From contig JAUYSP010000008.1 in NCBI GenBank assembly GCA_030696305.1, positions 1 to 51,813 on the forward strand: DNA of 51,813 nt, given 5' to 3'. The notes below the pieces were generated by a model, which was given only the letters and a program-made list of their open reading frames with translations, was not told where the DNA came from and did no database searches. A program made the position numbers and the translations under genes. This stretch comes from Legionellaceae bacterium (GTDB taxonomy: Bacteria; Pseudomonadota; Gammaproteobacteria; Legionellales; Legionellaceae). Position 1 is the first letter of the stretch. Each line of letters opens with the position of its first letter. Shown here piece after piece: positions 7,182-15,397 of this stretch.

Positions 7182-7909
7182 GTTTTCAGTTGTATGAGAA
7201 CGGCGTGGTGTTATTCGCAGAAAAAAAACAAGAAACGATAAAACAACAAGGTGGTTTTTTATTGGATTTAGAGATATCAACTTTGTTATTTCAACAGGTT
7301 CGTCCGAGAGTTCCTCCGATGACTTGGTTGATTGATAGTACGGCTCCTTATTTACCAAATAAATTATCTTGCTATGTGTTTATAATACAGTTTGCAGATA
7401 AATCACAAGAGGAGTTGCTCATCGAGTCATATAACAAGCGTCGCAAACCTAACTGCTTTATTGTAAAAGAGGACATGCTGGATATATTAAGAGTACTGGG
7501 TTTAATAGCAAAAACAGGAGACTTTATTTCTTTTGAAGAGTTGAAATCAGCATATAGACAGATTTTAATTCGCACCCATCCAGATAAAACAGGGAGTGAT
7601 AACTCTGATGATTTTCTAGCTGTAAAAAAAGCAAAGCAGTTTCTTGTAACACATTATTCGTACATATTTGATGCTTTAGTAGCAGAAAATGAAGCGTCGA
7701 AAATATGTGTGCAAGTCGACAAATTAACGCCAGATGTAGCTACATTAGCACAGGAGCAAGCTACCAAAGAATCTGTCTATAAGTCTTCACCGATATCTGC
7801 TGATGAGACGATACATAGGGAAAATCATTATAGGTTGTTTAAAAATGTTACGACAGATATTTCTAAACACAAGATTATGGAAAGCAAAAATTCATTCGAC
7901 ATGGTTTAA
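7097..7909 (+). CDS. J-domain (DnaJ-like) protein
   Basis: The 270-residue product carries a J-domain-like stretch at about 130-185: LGLIAKTGDFISFEELKSAY, RQILIRTHPDKTG and FLAVKKAKQFL. The HPD signature that stimulates Hsp70 ATPase is at 161-163. There is no G/F region, zinc finger or CTD, so this is not a housekeeping DnaJ. The N-terminal 125 residues are unknown. In Legionellales, isolated J domains in otherwise unknown proteins are seen among candidate translocated effectors; that reading is inference. The tail (after about 205) is hydrophilic. The gene overlaps 6924-7181 and is probably a 5'-frameshifted version of a longer gene. Confidence 0.65.
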   Translation: MGMVNKSSFWAFNIRSYRSNYYRLQCYVSFQLYENGVVLFAEKKQETIKQQGGFLLDLEISTLLFQQVRPRVPPMTWLIDSTAPYLPNKLSCYVFIIQFADKSQEELLIESYNKRRKPNCFIVKEDMLDILRVLGLIAKTGDFISFEELKSAYRQILIRTHPDKTGSDNSDDFLAVKKAKQFLVTHYSYIFDALVAENEASKICVQVDKLTPDVATLAQEQATKESVYKSSPISADETIHRENHYRLFKNVTTDISKHKIMESKNSFDMV

Positions 7910-7942
7910 GACAGGTAATTTCACTCAAGATTTCGCGATAAT

Positions 7943-8077
7943 CCGCCTGTGCTTATCGATGAAGTGTAATATGCCCCTTAACTATTCAGCTATATCAAAA
8001 TGATCGTCGCTAAAGACAAATGATCTGGATTGTTCTGGCTGACAGGATCACAAAAATTTCATTTAATGCACGGCGTA
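7943..8077 (+). pseudogene. Internal fragment of the DUF4143 ATPase gene
   Basis: These bases match 5378-5511 of the intact ATPase gene (Walker B to sensor region) at most positions, including CACAAAAATTTCATTTAATG. Stop codons (GAAGTG-TAA) and deletions break the frame. Directly after the last matching base the sequence switches to the ATPase leader repeat, an order opposite to the intact gene, so this is a rearranged remnant. Confidence 0.85.
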
Positions 8078-8564
8078 GGTAATCATGCATTAAATGCGGT
8101 AATCCGAAAGTTTTACGTCTAATATGGAATACTACGGGAATAAACGTTTGTGATCTTTGAGCCAATGAAGGGAAAACTCCTGGTTTACTGAACACAATTA
8201 TACGGTCACGAAAGATTTTTAGCTCTTCATTATCTTGTTCATTAAATAACTGTGATAGAAATGCCAGCCCCTCCTCTGCAGAATCAGCAGTAATTTTTAA
8301 TTTTCCACTCATTGCTGAAATATTGTTATTGAGTGTAAAGAGCAACATATCAGTATGCTTTTCTAATCTTAAAATCTCATCTTGTGTCATATGAAGTATT
8401 TGGCGTATATCGTGCTGTGTTATTTTTAATGCTAGGCGTAGATCACGTAGAGTTGTTTCTTGCATAACTAGTTCATTCGCTTTTGCTTGAATAGCATAAA
8501 CCAACAAAAATTTAATTATTAAACATGCGCTAATTTTTTTGATTCTGTTCAGTAAGCTAGCCAT
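8010..8564 (-). pseudogene. Remnant XRE/HigA-type antitoxin, fused at its C-terminus to repeat sequence
   Basis: Residues about 25-100 resemble the HTH antitoxin family paired with RelE/HigB toxins: AKANELVMQETTLRDLRLAL, KITQHDIRQILHMTQDEILR and LEKHTDMLLFTLNNNISAMS-GKLKI. The upstream part (LIIKFLLVYAIQ) does not fit and may be replaced sequence, although it mimics a signal peptide. The last 40 or so residues are the reverse translation of the ATPase leader repeat and ATPase fragment, so the original C-terminus has been lost. No toxin gene is found upstream on this strand. The 184-residue ORF is open, but it is best read as a relic. Confidence 0.5.
8077..8138 (+). repeat. ATPase leader repeat, copy 2 (right hairpin arm collapsed)
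   Basis: AGGTAATCATGCATTAAA and TTTTACGTCTAATATGGAAT match the leader at 5085-5140. The right arm of the hairpin is reduced to ACTACGGG. It is fused on its left to an internal ATPase fragment. Confidence 0.8.
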
Positions 8565-8609
8565 GTGTTAACATGTGCAATTTTATACAAAATATTATAT
8601 ATTCATGGT

Positions 8610-8925
8610 ATGAAAGAAATAATATGGTTAGGTAGTAGCTATCAGGATCTACTGGAGTTTTCAAAACCAGCAAAACAGATCGCAGGCTATAATCTAGATA
8701 AACTGCAGCGCGGCAAAGATCCATTGGAAGCCGATGAGCTATATTGGTAAAGGTGTAAAAGAACTTCGCATCCATTGTGAAAATGAATACCGTATTATTT
8801 ATCTTACACAACGTTCTGAGGGTATTTACATATTGCATTCATTTGCAAAGAAAACACAAAAAACGAGCCAAAAAGATATTGATTTGGCAAAAAAACGTTT
8901 TAAAGAAATACCATCAGCTGAATGA
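8610..8925 (+). pseudogene. Frameshifted RelE/HigB-like (Gp49-type) toxin
   Basis: The first part reads MKEIIWLGSSYQDLLEFSKP to LDKLQRGKDP in one frame and stops at 8750. The remainder reads WKPMSYIGKGVKELRIHCEN, YRIIYLTQRSEGIYILHSF and AKKTQKTSQKDIDLAKKRFK in another frame and stops at 8925. Joined, these give a complete phage-Gp49-like/HigB ribonuclease toxin of about 105 residues. The switch is between GKDP and WKPM near 8720-8727. Loss of one TTGGA unit from a tandem pair would produce it. The antitoxin follows 15 bp downstream with a strong RBS, so this was a HigBA operon whose toxin is now inactive. Confidence 0.8.
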
Positions 8926-8940
8926 GGAGGTATGTAGAAA

Positions 8941-9231
8941 ATGAATAACCATGTGACTAAAGGCAGCGTTTTTAATGATTTGGGATTTAATGAAGCAGAA
9001 GCCGAGAATTTGAAAATTAGAGCGGCGTTAATGCGTGTTATTGAAAAATATATTGAAGATAACAAGCTAACTCAAGCAACCGCGGCTAAATTAATGGGCG
9101 TTTATCAACCAAGAATTAGCGATCTACTTCAAGGAAAAATCGATAAATTCACCATCGATATGTTAGTGAACATGTTAGCTAAGGCTCATGTATCTGTATC
9201 CTTGGTTGTTGATGATCGAATTGCTGCCTGA
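8941..9231 (+). CDS. higA: HigA-type XRE-family antitoxin
   Basis: The 96-residue protein contains a helix-turn-helix at about 40-75 (NKLTQATAAKLMGVYQPRIS followed by DLLQGKIDKFTIDMLVNML), the pattern of antitoxins of the HigA/Xre-MbcA-like type paired with Gp49 toxins. The RBS GAGGAGGT lies about 9 nt upstream. It sits directly behind a frameshifted toxin gene, so it now seems to be an orphan antitoxin. It could still repress its own promoter or neutralise a related toxin elsewhere. Confidence 0.88.
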   Translation: MNNHVTKGSVFNDLGFNEAEAENLKIRAALMRVIEKYIEDNKLTQATAAKLMGVYQPRISDLLQGKIDKFTIDMLVNMLAKAHVSVSLVVDDRIAA

Positions 9232-9351
9232 TAGAGTTGTATTAAAAATTCTCAAAAAAAATGTCTTCGTGACTTTTACGTATTTGGGTACGACATTGTG
9301 AGACATCGTACGCCATTTATAGGGTTTTCCGCGGCAAAAATTGTATATATT

Positions 9352-9422
9352 CAAGTGGTTAAAAGTTGGGTTACGGGCTCATAATCCGTTGGTCCTAGGT
9401 TCAAGTCCTAGTGGGCCCACCA
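9352..9422 (+). tRNA. Degenerate tRNA with CAT anticodon (3' part intact; att-like)
   Basis: The 3' part folds well. The anticodon arm is ACGGG-CTCATAA-TCCGT (9373-9389, anticodon CAT at 9380-9382), followed by a 5-nt variable loop and the T arm CTAGG-TTCAAGT-CCTAG. The 3' acceptor strand is TGGGCCC and ACCA ends at 9422. A rough D-arm-like AAGTGGTTAAAAG precedes it, but the expected 5' acceptor strand GGGCCCA is missing. This is therefore a pseudo-tRNA or the 3' copy of a tRNA-Met/Ile2 gene left by an integrase, and a possible attachment site of the island. Confidence 0.55.
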
Positions 9423-9511
9423 ATAAAATCAAGTAGTTACAAAATATGATGTAAATCTTTTAAACAAAGAGGCTTCCTCAAGGAACACTGGTGGGGCAGT
9501 TGAAAATAACA

Positions 9512-9541
9512 GCTAACTGCTAACTGCTAACTGCTAACTGC
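9512..9541 (+). repeat. Short tandem repeat, four GCTAACT units
   Basis: Four consecutive 7-bp GCTAACT units end in GC. The array lies in the gene-free 9232-9798 interval, which otherwise holds the tRNA-like sequence and a decayed antitoxin start. No function is evident. Confidence 0.85.
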
Positions 9542-9641
9542 AATAAAATATTGGGCTCTTTCCCATTTGCGGGGCATCTTTTACTAAACGCATAACACTC
9601 TAACCCGATTGTTGTACTAGTATATTACTTCGGTTTGTTAT

Positions 9642-9727
9642 ATGACTAGTTATTTTTCGCGGGGATGAATAATCAATATTGGGCTTTCACAAGATGCAAA
9701 GCCCATTTTAATGAACTGTTAAACTTG
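9642..9727 (+). pseudogene. Decayed second copy of the Phd/YefM antitoxin gene with half operator
   Basis: From ATG 9665 the DNA reads like the antitoxin gene at 2787 (ACAAGATGCAAAGCCCATTT, then AATGAACTGTTAAA), but with an indel and a diverged start, and the similarity ends at about 9727. Upstream, ATGACTAGTT at 9642-9651 matches the right half of the operator at 2747-2766. No VapC sequence follows. This is a fragment of a duplicated toxin-antitoxin locus. Confidence 0.75.
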
Positions 9728-9798
9728 AAAGGCACTTCTGAAAAAACGGCGACTGTCAGATCAAGTCTGAGCTACTACAAAGAAGGGTCGATATTTTA

Positions 9799-11184
9799 TT
9801 ATAAGCGTAATTCGGAACTGTCTTCTATTGGTTCTTTAATATCCTCTATGCCATTATTTTGCTCTTCGATCATCTTCTTCGTGCATTGTAACTCGGCCAT
9901 ATTATCTAAGTCAGTGCGTAATGCAGCTACTGTTTGGACTAACGTTTCCTTAAATAAATCGGTCTGCTCCGATTTATGAAGCTTAATTGTACCAAGGCGC
10001 GATAGTAATTCTGTTATTATCTTAAATGACATTTCATTGCCAGGTTGGTTTCGTAACGTTACTTCTGGGGTAGCAGATATTTCTATTTTTTTAAGCGCTA
10101 ACTCGATAACGCCTACCTGCTGTAGATAGGAATACTTTGTTTGATATGATATTTGGTTATCAGGAAGGCTTTGGATCTGAGTTTTCAGTTCTTGTATTTT
10201 GTTATAAAATTCATGTAATGCTTTTTGCGGAGAATTTTCAAGTTCAACTCCCTTGATATTCGGAATATCTGCTTGTTTGGTTCCAGGATTTTTTAAATAT
10301 TTTTCTACAGCTTCCACAGCGCAACCCCAGTGTCCTGTCTGGCATGCGCCCAAGACGGCATTTTGTACGTCGATTCGGGGTATATCAGGAACATTTTTCG
10401 GCTTCCACTCTACTGTCACTTCCTGTTTCATTACATGAATATGAGCATTAACAATATATTTTTCGTCCTCTAATACAGTTAAATCAAATTTCCTTCTTAC
10501 CCTAAGTAAAGCTGTTAAATCAGTATCATTATCGGTTGGGATTGTTTCAAATAGTAGGAATAGATTGCCCTTGTATAATCCATTGATGCATGCACTCATT
10601 AAATCATTGATTGTGTCGATGATTCTCGAATGATTAAGAATAACAAATAAACAGAAGGATATGGTTAGGAGAGCAATGCCAGCTGGTAATGTATGTATCT
10701 GATTTATCAAGAAATAAGCAATAAAAGCCACTCCTAGCACAAACGTAGATAATACAATGACATAATATGGAACGCCGTAAAGCATTAGATGCTCCGAGAC
10801 GTCGAAGTATACCGCCTTACTTTTCTCAGTAGCAATTTGATATTTAACTACCGTTTCAATTTGATTTAAATAGTCTTGCAGTTTCGTATTTATATTTGTT
10901 GTCAACTCGTTATTTCTTACTCTTTTTAAAGTATCAAATTTGATTTGATTGATAATCTCTTCAATTAATTTTTTTTTGTATTTTTCATAGGCTATATTAA
11001 ATTTGTTATAGTCTTTTTCCGATTTTTTATCGCCTTGACCATTTCTGTATCGTGATTTCTGATCTTGTTCCTCAGTAGTTAACTTTACATATTCTTGTAG
11101 TTTGCTTCTTATATTATTTATATTGCTTTGATAGGGAGCCAATACAGGTAAACTAGCTCCGCGGGATTCTCCAAATATTTTCAT
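9799..11184 (-). CDS. Unknown protein with two transmembrane helices and coiled coils
   Basis: The 461-residue protein has a charged, helix-rich N-terminus (25-120), two hydrophobic segments at about 138-160 (YYVIVLSTFVLGVAFIAYFL) and 166-184 (LPAGIALLTISFCLFVIL), and a long soluble C-terminal part with predicted coiled coil (310-345 and 425-450). No signal peptide or known family is recognised. The start has AAGGAA nine bases upstream. A membrane hairpin plus coiled coils is common among translocated effectors of Legionella-like bacteria, but this is only a suggestion. The gene sits at the right side of the accessory island. Confidence 0.7.
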   Translation of the reverse strand: MKIFGESRGASLPVLAPYQSNINNIRSKLQEYVKLTTEEQDQKSRYRNGQGDKKSEKDYNKFNIAYEKYKKKLIEEIINQIKFDTLKRVRNNELTTNINTKLQDYLNQIETVVKYQIATEKSKAVYFDVSEHLMLYGVPYYVIVLSTFVLGVAFIAYFLINQIHTLPAGIALLTISFCLFVILNHSRIIDTINDLMSACINGLYKGNLFLLFETIPTDNDTDLTALLRVRRKFDLTVLEDEKYIVNAHIHVMKQEVTVEWKPKNVPDIPRIDVQNAVLGACQTGHWGCAVEAVEKYLKNPGTKQADIPNIKGVELENSPQKALHEFYNKIQELKTQIQSLPDNQISYQTKYSYLQQVGVIELALKKIEISATPEVTLRNQPGNEMSFKIITELLSRLGTIKLHKSEQTDLFKETLVQTVAALRTDLDNMAELQCTKKMIEEQNNGIEDIKEPIEDSSELRL

Positions 11185-11326
11185 AACAGATGGTTCCTTA
11201 CTTTGTTATCCATGGGTTAATAATACCATAAAATACACTATATGAAAAAAATAAATACAATTATGTAGTGCCACATCCTAACCAGTTTAAGTTTTTGGGT
11301 GCGTCGATCATCGGGGTATGAATGGT

Positions 11327-11405
11327 CAATCATGCATTAAATCTGGTAATTCCTCTGTCTTCCGTCTAATAGGGAATCAACTACCATATTAGACGGGGTT
11401 ATCCT
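11327..11405 (+). repeat. ATPase leader repeat, copy 3, next to an emptied ATPase locus
   Basis: CAATCATGCATTAAATCTGG and the hairpin CGTCTAATAGGG / CCATATTAGACG (11363-11395, one arm mismatch) match copy 1. Ten bases after the hairpin a GTG (11406) occupies the position of the ATPase start codon, but the frame stops after eight codons. The gap to 11713 holds no recognisable gene; a 22-codon ORF at 11575 with a fair RBS is the only candidate and is not supported. Confidence 0.8.
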
Positions 11406-11713
11406 GTGAAACAAAGAATATCGCTCGATTAAATGCGTTGCTTCTGATTATTGCTATTGCAATATTCGGACATTGGTTGGCAACTCATCAAGCACTCATC
11501 CTAGGATTTTGAGCTGACAGACTATTGATTAGCTACAGATTATATATCTATCATTTTGATTATGAGGTCATGCTATGAGTTGCTCTAAATGTCGTGGGGA
11601 TACCCCAGTGTTTGACACCTTTGGTTCTACTATCATTGATTGACATAGGCGGCGGGGGTACCTGAGTGGTTACTAATTTTTTTAAAAATCAAGCGATTGC
11701 CCTGGATGGATGG

Positions 11714-11811
11714 CGCTTTATCACGGAAGGTGACAGCTATTCCAATTGGTTATTTGTAGCGTCATAAAGATGTTGTAATTGTTTGGTATATTGTTCCATC
11801 GAGTAAGATTG
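11714..11811 (+). repeat. Duplicated block: ATPase 3' relic overlapping the GT4 gene end (copy B)
   Basis: GCTTTATCAC and GTGACAGCTATTCCAATTGG, up to the TAG at 11757, match the final ATPase codons at 6352-6396. The match continues into the 3' end of the glycosyltransferase gene to about 11811. Together with leader copy 3 this shows that an ATPase gene once lay convergent to the glycosyltransferase and was internally deleted. Confidence 0.8.
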
Positions 11812-12855
11812 CGCTATCTGATTTCTAGCCCGAGAACCTAATTCAATTCGTTCTTGTTGTGATTTGCGGGTCATAGCAATACATGCCAAAGCGAGTTGCT
11901 CTGTACTGTTACTGGGAATTAATGTTGCGTGATGGTTGCAGATCGTTTGCGTCTCCCCTACATTGGTTGCGATACAGGGTAAGCCACATAACATGGCTTC
12001 TGCCAAGCTGTTTGAAAAACTTTCGGTTTTGGATGGTTGTACAAAAATGTCTAATGTATTTAAGTAATCTATCGGGCTAGTTGTGCCGTTTATCAATAAA
12101 ACACGTTCGCGATAAACTAATGTTTCTAACAGGCTTGTGAGGAGATGATTATCAGCATGACAGCCATGGCCGCATAACACGAAGTAACTATTAGGTTGCG
12201 CCTCACATATTTGATCAATCGCTTTAATCAATGTGTCATAGCCTTTATCTTGGTGAAATCGGGCTAAGGTGCCGATCACAATGCTGTCGTTTGATATCAA
12301 TTGATTATCAATAAGACGATTAGATGTCTTGTTTGGATAAAATTCGTTGGCATCAAAACCATTATAAATGATCTGCATTTTATGGTCTTTATAACCGGCT
12401 TGAATATGATTTTTTGATGCGGCTTTTGAATTGGTGATAATGTATTGAGGTATTTTGTTAGAAAGTAGGGCGCAGGCTTGTTTCATCCATTGGGTTGATT
12501 TTTTTAGTCCAACACCTTCACAACGTACTCCCCATATAATTTTTTTTATTCCATGGAGCTTAGCAAATAAGCCACCCAATAGATCAGAATGATATAACCA
12601 GGTTTGCACGATATCCGGCTTAAGTTGTTTGATGTAAATGCTTAGCCGAAAGCAGGCTGCCAAAGGATTTTTTTTAATTGAGAGATAATAAATTGGTATA
12701 CCAAGCGCTGCTATTTTTGAAGAATAATAACCAGCTTGATTGAGCACAATCACATGAAATTCATAATCGCGGTGCATGGCTTTAAGTAAACGAAATAATG
12801 CTGTTTCACTTCCTCCTTGTTCAAGGCCATTAATAATATGGAGAACTTTCTTCAT
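11737..12855 (-). CDS. Glycosyltransferase family 4
   Basis: The 372-residue GT-B enzyme begins [20 protein letters not shown], with the GGSE acceptor-side motif near 15-18. The C-terminal nucleotide-sugar domain shows [19 protein letters not shown] and the E-x7-E type signature in [22 protein letters not shown]4 enzymes transfer a sugar from NDP-sugar with retention, usually on the cytoplasmic face during polysaccharide assembly. Its ATG overlaps the wbpP stop by 4 bp (ATGA), so it is the third gene of a wbpO-wbpP-GT operon. Its donor is plausibly the UDP-sugar made by those two enzymes. The last codons are overlapped by the ATPase relic from the opposite strand. Confidence 0.9.
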   Translation of the reverse strand: MKKVLHIINGLEQGGSETALFRLLKAMHRDYEFHVIVLNQAGYYSSKIAALGIPIYYLSIKKNPLAACFRLSIYIKQLKPDIVQTWLYHSDLLGGLFAKLHGIKKIIWGVRCEGVGLKKSTQWMKQACALLSNKIPQYIITNSKAASKNHIQAGYKDHKMQIIYNGFDANEFYPNKTSNRLIDNQLISNDSIVIGTLARFHQDKGYDTLIKAIDQICEAQPNSYFVLCGHGCHADNHLLTSLLETLVYRERVLLINGTTSPIDYLNTLDIFVQPSKTESFSNSLAEAMLCGLPCIATNVGETQTICNHHATLIPSNSTEQLALACIAMTRKSQQERIELGSRARNQIAQSYSMEQYTKQLQHLYDATNNQLE

Positions 12856-13874
12856 TCTACATGCTCAACATACCATTGCATTGCTTTTTCAAGTCCTGAT
12901 TGAATTTTGAATTGTGGTTCATAGCCTAGATATTGCTTGGCTTTATTAATGTCTGCTTGAGAGTGTTTCATATCGCCTGGACGATAATCTTGATAGACAG
13001 GCTCTTGTTGATAGTGAATATCGTGCTGTGACAGGAATGTTTTTAAATAATTAAATAGTTGATTCAAACTGGTTTTGTCATTCAATGCAATATTGTAAAC
13101 TTGATTTTTAGCTGCATCATCGGCAGTTGCAGCGAGTATATTTGCTTGAATGACATTCTCAATAAAACAAAAATCACGACTAGTTTCGCCATCACCATGA
13201 ATCTCAATCGCTTCATTTTGGATCATTGCAGTTGTCCACTTGGGTATAACTGCGGCATAAGCGCCATGACGATTTTGTCGGGGTCCGAACACATTAAAAT
13301 AGCGGAGTCCAATGGTTTTCAAGCCATACGTTCTCGCAAATACATTCGCATATAATTCATTAACGTATTTTGTAACGGCATAAGGAGAAAGGGGGGTGCC
13401 AATTCGGTCTTCAATTTTGGGTAAAGCTTCATGATCACCGTACGTAGAGCTTGATCCTGCGTAGGTAAAGCTAGTTACGTTTGCATCCCGTGCAGCAACT
13501 AACATATTTAAGAAGCCATCAATATTGACTGCATTGGACGTGATTGGATCATGTATTGAGCGGGGTACAGAACCTAAAGCTGCTTGATGAAGAATGTAAT
13601 CAACCCCTTCACATGCACTATGACAGGTTGCTAATGTTCGAATATCGCCTTCCATAAAAAAGAAATTCTTCCATTTTTGCGGGCCAACTTTATGTTCAAC
13701 CTCATCTAAATTACGTTGGTATCCTGTAGCGAAATTATCTAAACCAACTACGAGTTGATTTTGATTAAGTAGGAATTCTAAAAGATTGGAGCCAATAAAT
13801 CCGGCGCACCCGGTAATTAACCATCGTTTAGGATTTTCGTGTAATGTTGTTAAAATCTCATGGAATCGCATCAA
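12852..13874 (-). CDS. wbpP: UDP-N-acetylglucosamine 4-epimerase, WbpP/TviC type
   Basis: This extended short-chain dehydrogenase interconverts UDP-GlcNAc and UDP-GalNAc (or their uronic acids). The 340-residue sequence closely follows Wbp[20 protein letters not shown] (Rossmann GxxGxxG), [36 protein letters not shown], the SSST...[10 protein letters not shown] Ser/Tyr-Lys catalytic set, [12 protein letters not shown] and [20 protein letters not shown]. Length and start agree with the family. It lies 7 bp after wbpO and overlaps the next glycosyltransferase by 4 bp. The set suggests a capsule, Vi-like antigen or O-antigen containing N-acetylgalactosaminuronate. Confidence 0.93.
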   Translation of the reverse strand: MMRFHEILTTLHENPKRWLITGCAGFIGSNLLEFLLNQNQLVVGLDNFATGYQRNLDEVEHKVGPQKWKNFFFMEGDIRTLATCHSACEGVDYILHQAALGSVPRSIHDPITSNAVNIDGFLNMLVAARDANVTSFTYAGSSSTYGDHEALPKIEDRIGTPLSPYAVTKYVNELYANVFARTYGLKTIGLRYFNVFGPRQNRHGAYAAVIPKWTTAMIQNEAIEIHGDGETSRDFCFIENVIQANILAATADDAAKNQVYNIALNDKTSLNQLFNYLKTFLSQHDIHYQQEPVYQDYRPGDMKHSQADINKAKQYLGYEPQFKIQSGLEKAMQWYVEHVE

Positions 13875-13881
13875 TTAGTTC

Positions 13882-15168
13882 CTATAATCGCAGATCGCTC
13901 TCATGTTGCGAGAGAATATATTTTAAATCATACAAAATATGATTTTCTTTACCAAAAAATCGAATGCCTTGTGCACCTAATGCTTTAAATTCTTGATGCG
14001 CTACTGCTACAACAATACCATCGTAACTATTTATTTCAGGGGTGGTGAGCATCGTTAAACCGTATTCTGCTTCTGCTTCCTCAGCAGTAACCCACGGGTC
14101 GTACACATCGACGCTGACATTATAGCTACGTAGTTCTGAAATGATATCGATGACGCGTGTATTTCGTAGGTCAGGACAATTTTCTTTGAAGGTGAGTCCC
14201 ATCACAAGAACGCGTGAGCCGTCAACATGAATGCGTTTTTTTAACATCATTTTAACGAGTTGGGAAACGACGTATTGTCCCATGCCGTCATTTAAACGGC
14301 GTCCGGCTAAAATGATTTCGGGATGGTAACCAATCGCTTCGGCCTTATGGGTTAAGTAGTATGGATCAACACCAATGCAATGCCCACCAACCAAACCTGG
14401 ACGAAATGGCAAAAAATTCCATTTGGTTTCAGCAGCTTGTAACACTTCTTCGGTATCAATATTGAGTTTATTAAAAATAATGGCAAGTTCGTTAATTAAT
14501 GCAATATTAAGATCGCGCTGGGTGTTTTCTATTACTTTAGCCGCTTCAGCCACTTTAATACTAGAGACTTTGTGAGTGCCTGCAGTAATAATTTGTTGAT
14601 ATAACATATCTATAACCAGCGCAATTTCAGGCGTTGAGCCTGAGGTTATTTTTTTTATATCTGCCAGTTTACGCGTTTTATCTCCTGGATTAATTCGTTC
14701 AGGACTGTATCCTACAAAAAAATGCTGATTAAATTTCAAACCAGAATGTTGTTCTAAAATGGGAACACATCGTTCTTCAATCGCGCCTGGGTACACAGTG
14801 GATTCATAAATAACAATATCTCCTTCTTTCAGAAGGGGCGCAAGCATTTTGCTAGCAGTATTTAAAAGCGTAAAATCAGGCTGTTTATACTGATCAATGG
14901 GGGTAGGTACGGTAACAATAAATACATCACACGAACTTAGATCCGTGAGATTAGTTGTAAAATATACGAATTTCGATTGATTTAACTCAATAGATGAAAT
15001 TTCTAACGTGACATCATGACCTTGTTTAAGCTGGCTGATGCGCTGAGTATTTATATCAAACGCCATGACCGGTCGAATTTTACCAAACTCAATCGCTAGC
15101 GGTAACCCCACATATCCCAACCCAATTATCGCTAGTTTTCGTTCTGCAATGTCTACATATTGATTCAT
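13882..15168 (-). CDS. wbpO: UDP-N-acetyl-D-hexosamine 6-dehydrogenase, WbpO/TviB type
   Basis: This enzyme oxidises UDP-GalNAc/UDP-GlcNAc to the uronic acid with NAD. It shows the Rossmann motif [42 protein letters not shown], and the catalytic Cys in [20 protein letters not shown]. The C-terminal UDP-binding part has [17 protein letters not shown]. The ATG at 15168 is preferred over the TTG at 15174. It is the first gene of the operon with wbpP and a GT4. The upstream 430-bp interval holds a REP-like hairpin and the promoter. Confidence 0.93.
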   Translation of the reverse strand: MNQYVDIAERKLAIIGLGYVGLPLAIEFGKIRPVMAFDINTQRISQLKQGHDVTLEISSIELNQSKFVYFTTNLTDLSSCDVFIVTVPTPIDQYKQPDFTLLNTASKMLAPLLKEGDIVIYESTVYPGAIEERCVPILEQHSGLKFNQHFFVGYSPERINPGDKTRKLADIKKITSGSTPEIALVIDMLYQQIITAGTHKVSSIKVAEAAKVIENTQRDLNIALINELAIIFNKLNIDTEEVLQAAETKWNFLPFRPGLVGGHCIGVDPYYLTHKAEAIGYHPEIILAGRRLNDGMGQYVVSQLVKMMLKKRIHVDGSRVLVMGLTFKENCPDLRNTRVIDIISELRSYNVSVDVYDPWVTAEEAEAEYGLTMLTTPEINSYDGIVVAVAHQEFKALGAQGIRFFGKENHILYDLKYILSQHESDLRL

Positions 15169-15311
15169 ATCCAATCCATTGGTTGTTATTACTGTTCTTT
15201 TTGAACGATTGTAGCGTTTTAAGATTGATAAAAAAGGTTCGATCCTAGGTGCTGTCCCATTATAAATTATTGAGCATAAAATATTAATTTTGATATTATA
15301 CAGTCATAATT

Positions 15312-15397
15312 GTCTTTGCGAGCGTTAGCGAAGCAATCCAGATATCGGAGTTTTTAAGTCACATCGATCTGGATTGCTTCACTTCGTTCGCAAAGAC
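15312..15397. repeat. REP/MITE-like inverted repeat (two ~31-nt arms)
   Basis: The left arm 15312-15343 (starts GTCTTTGCGAGCG, ends GAAGCAATCCAGAT) and the right arm 15367-15397 are near-perfect inverted copies with a 23-nt loop. A related half-unit lies at 51701-51733 (GTCGTTGCGA...GAAGCAATCTAG). This is a dispersed intergenic palindrome of the TTGCGAGCG...GAAGCAATCCAG kind. The rest of the 15169-15611 gap shows no gene. Confidence 0.85.

Noticed and set aside
8557-8838. Minus-strand 93-codon ORF opposite the broken HigB gene
   Set aside because: It is the antisense reading of the toxin gene and has no family resemblance.
9512-9541. Tandem GCTAACT units as a CRISPR-like or phase-variation array
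   Set aside because: The units are only 7 bp with no spacers, and lie outside any gene or clear promoter.
11575-11643. 22-codon ORF starting MSCSKCRGDTPVF with a fair RBS
   Set aside because: It is too short and lacks any comparison; it lies within an emptied ATPase locus, so it was not called a gene.
11647-11668. GCGGGGGTACCTGAGTGGT resembles the 5' end of a Leu/Ser-type tRNA
   Set aside because: No anticodon arm, T arm or 3' acceptor follows; a chance match is as likely.
15236-15262. AGGTTCGATCCTAGG resembles a tRNA T arm and partly the tRNA-like remnant at 9.4 kb
   Set aside because: The stem does not pair and no acceptor or CCA follows, so it is not supported as a second attachment site.
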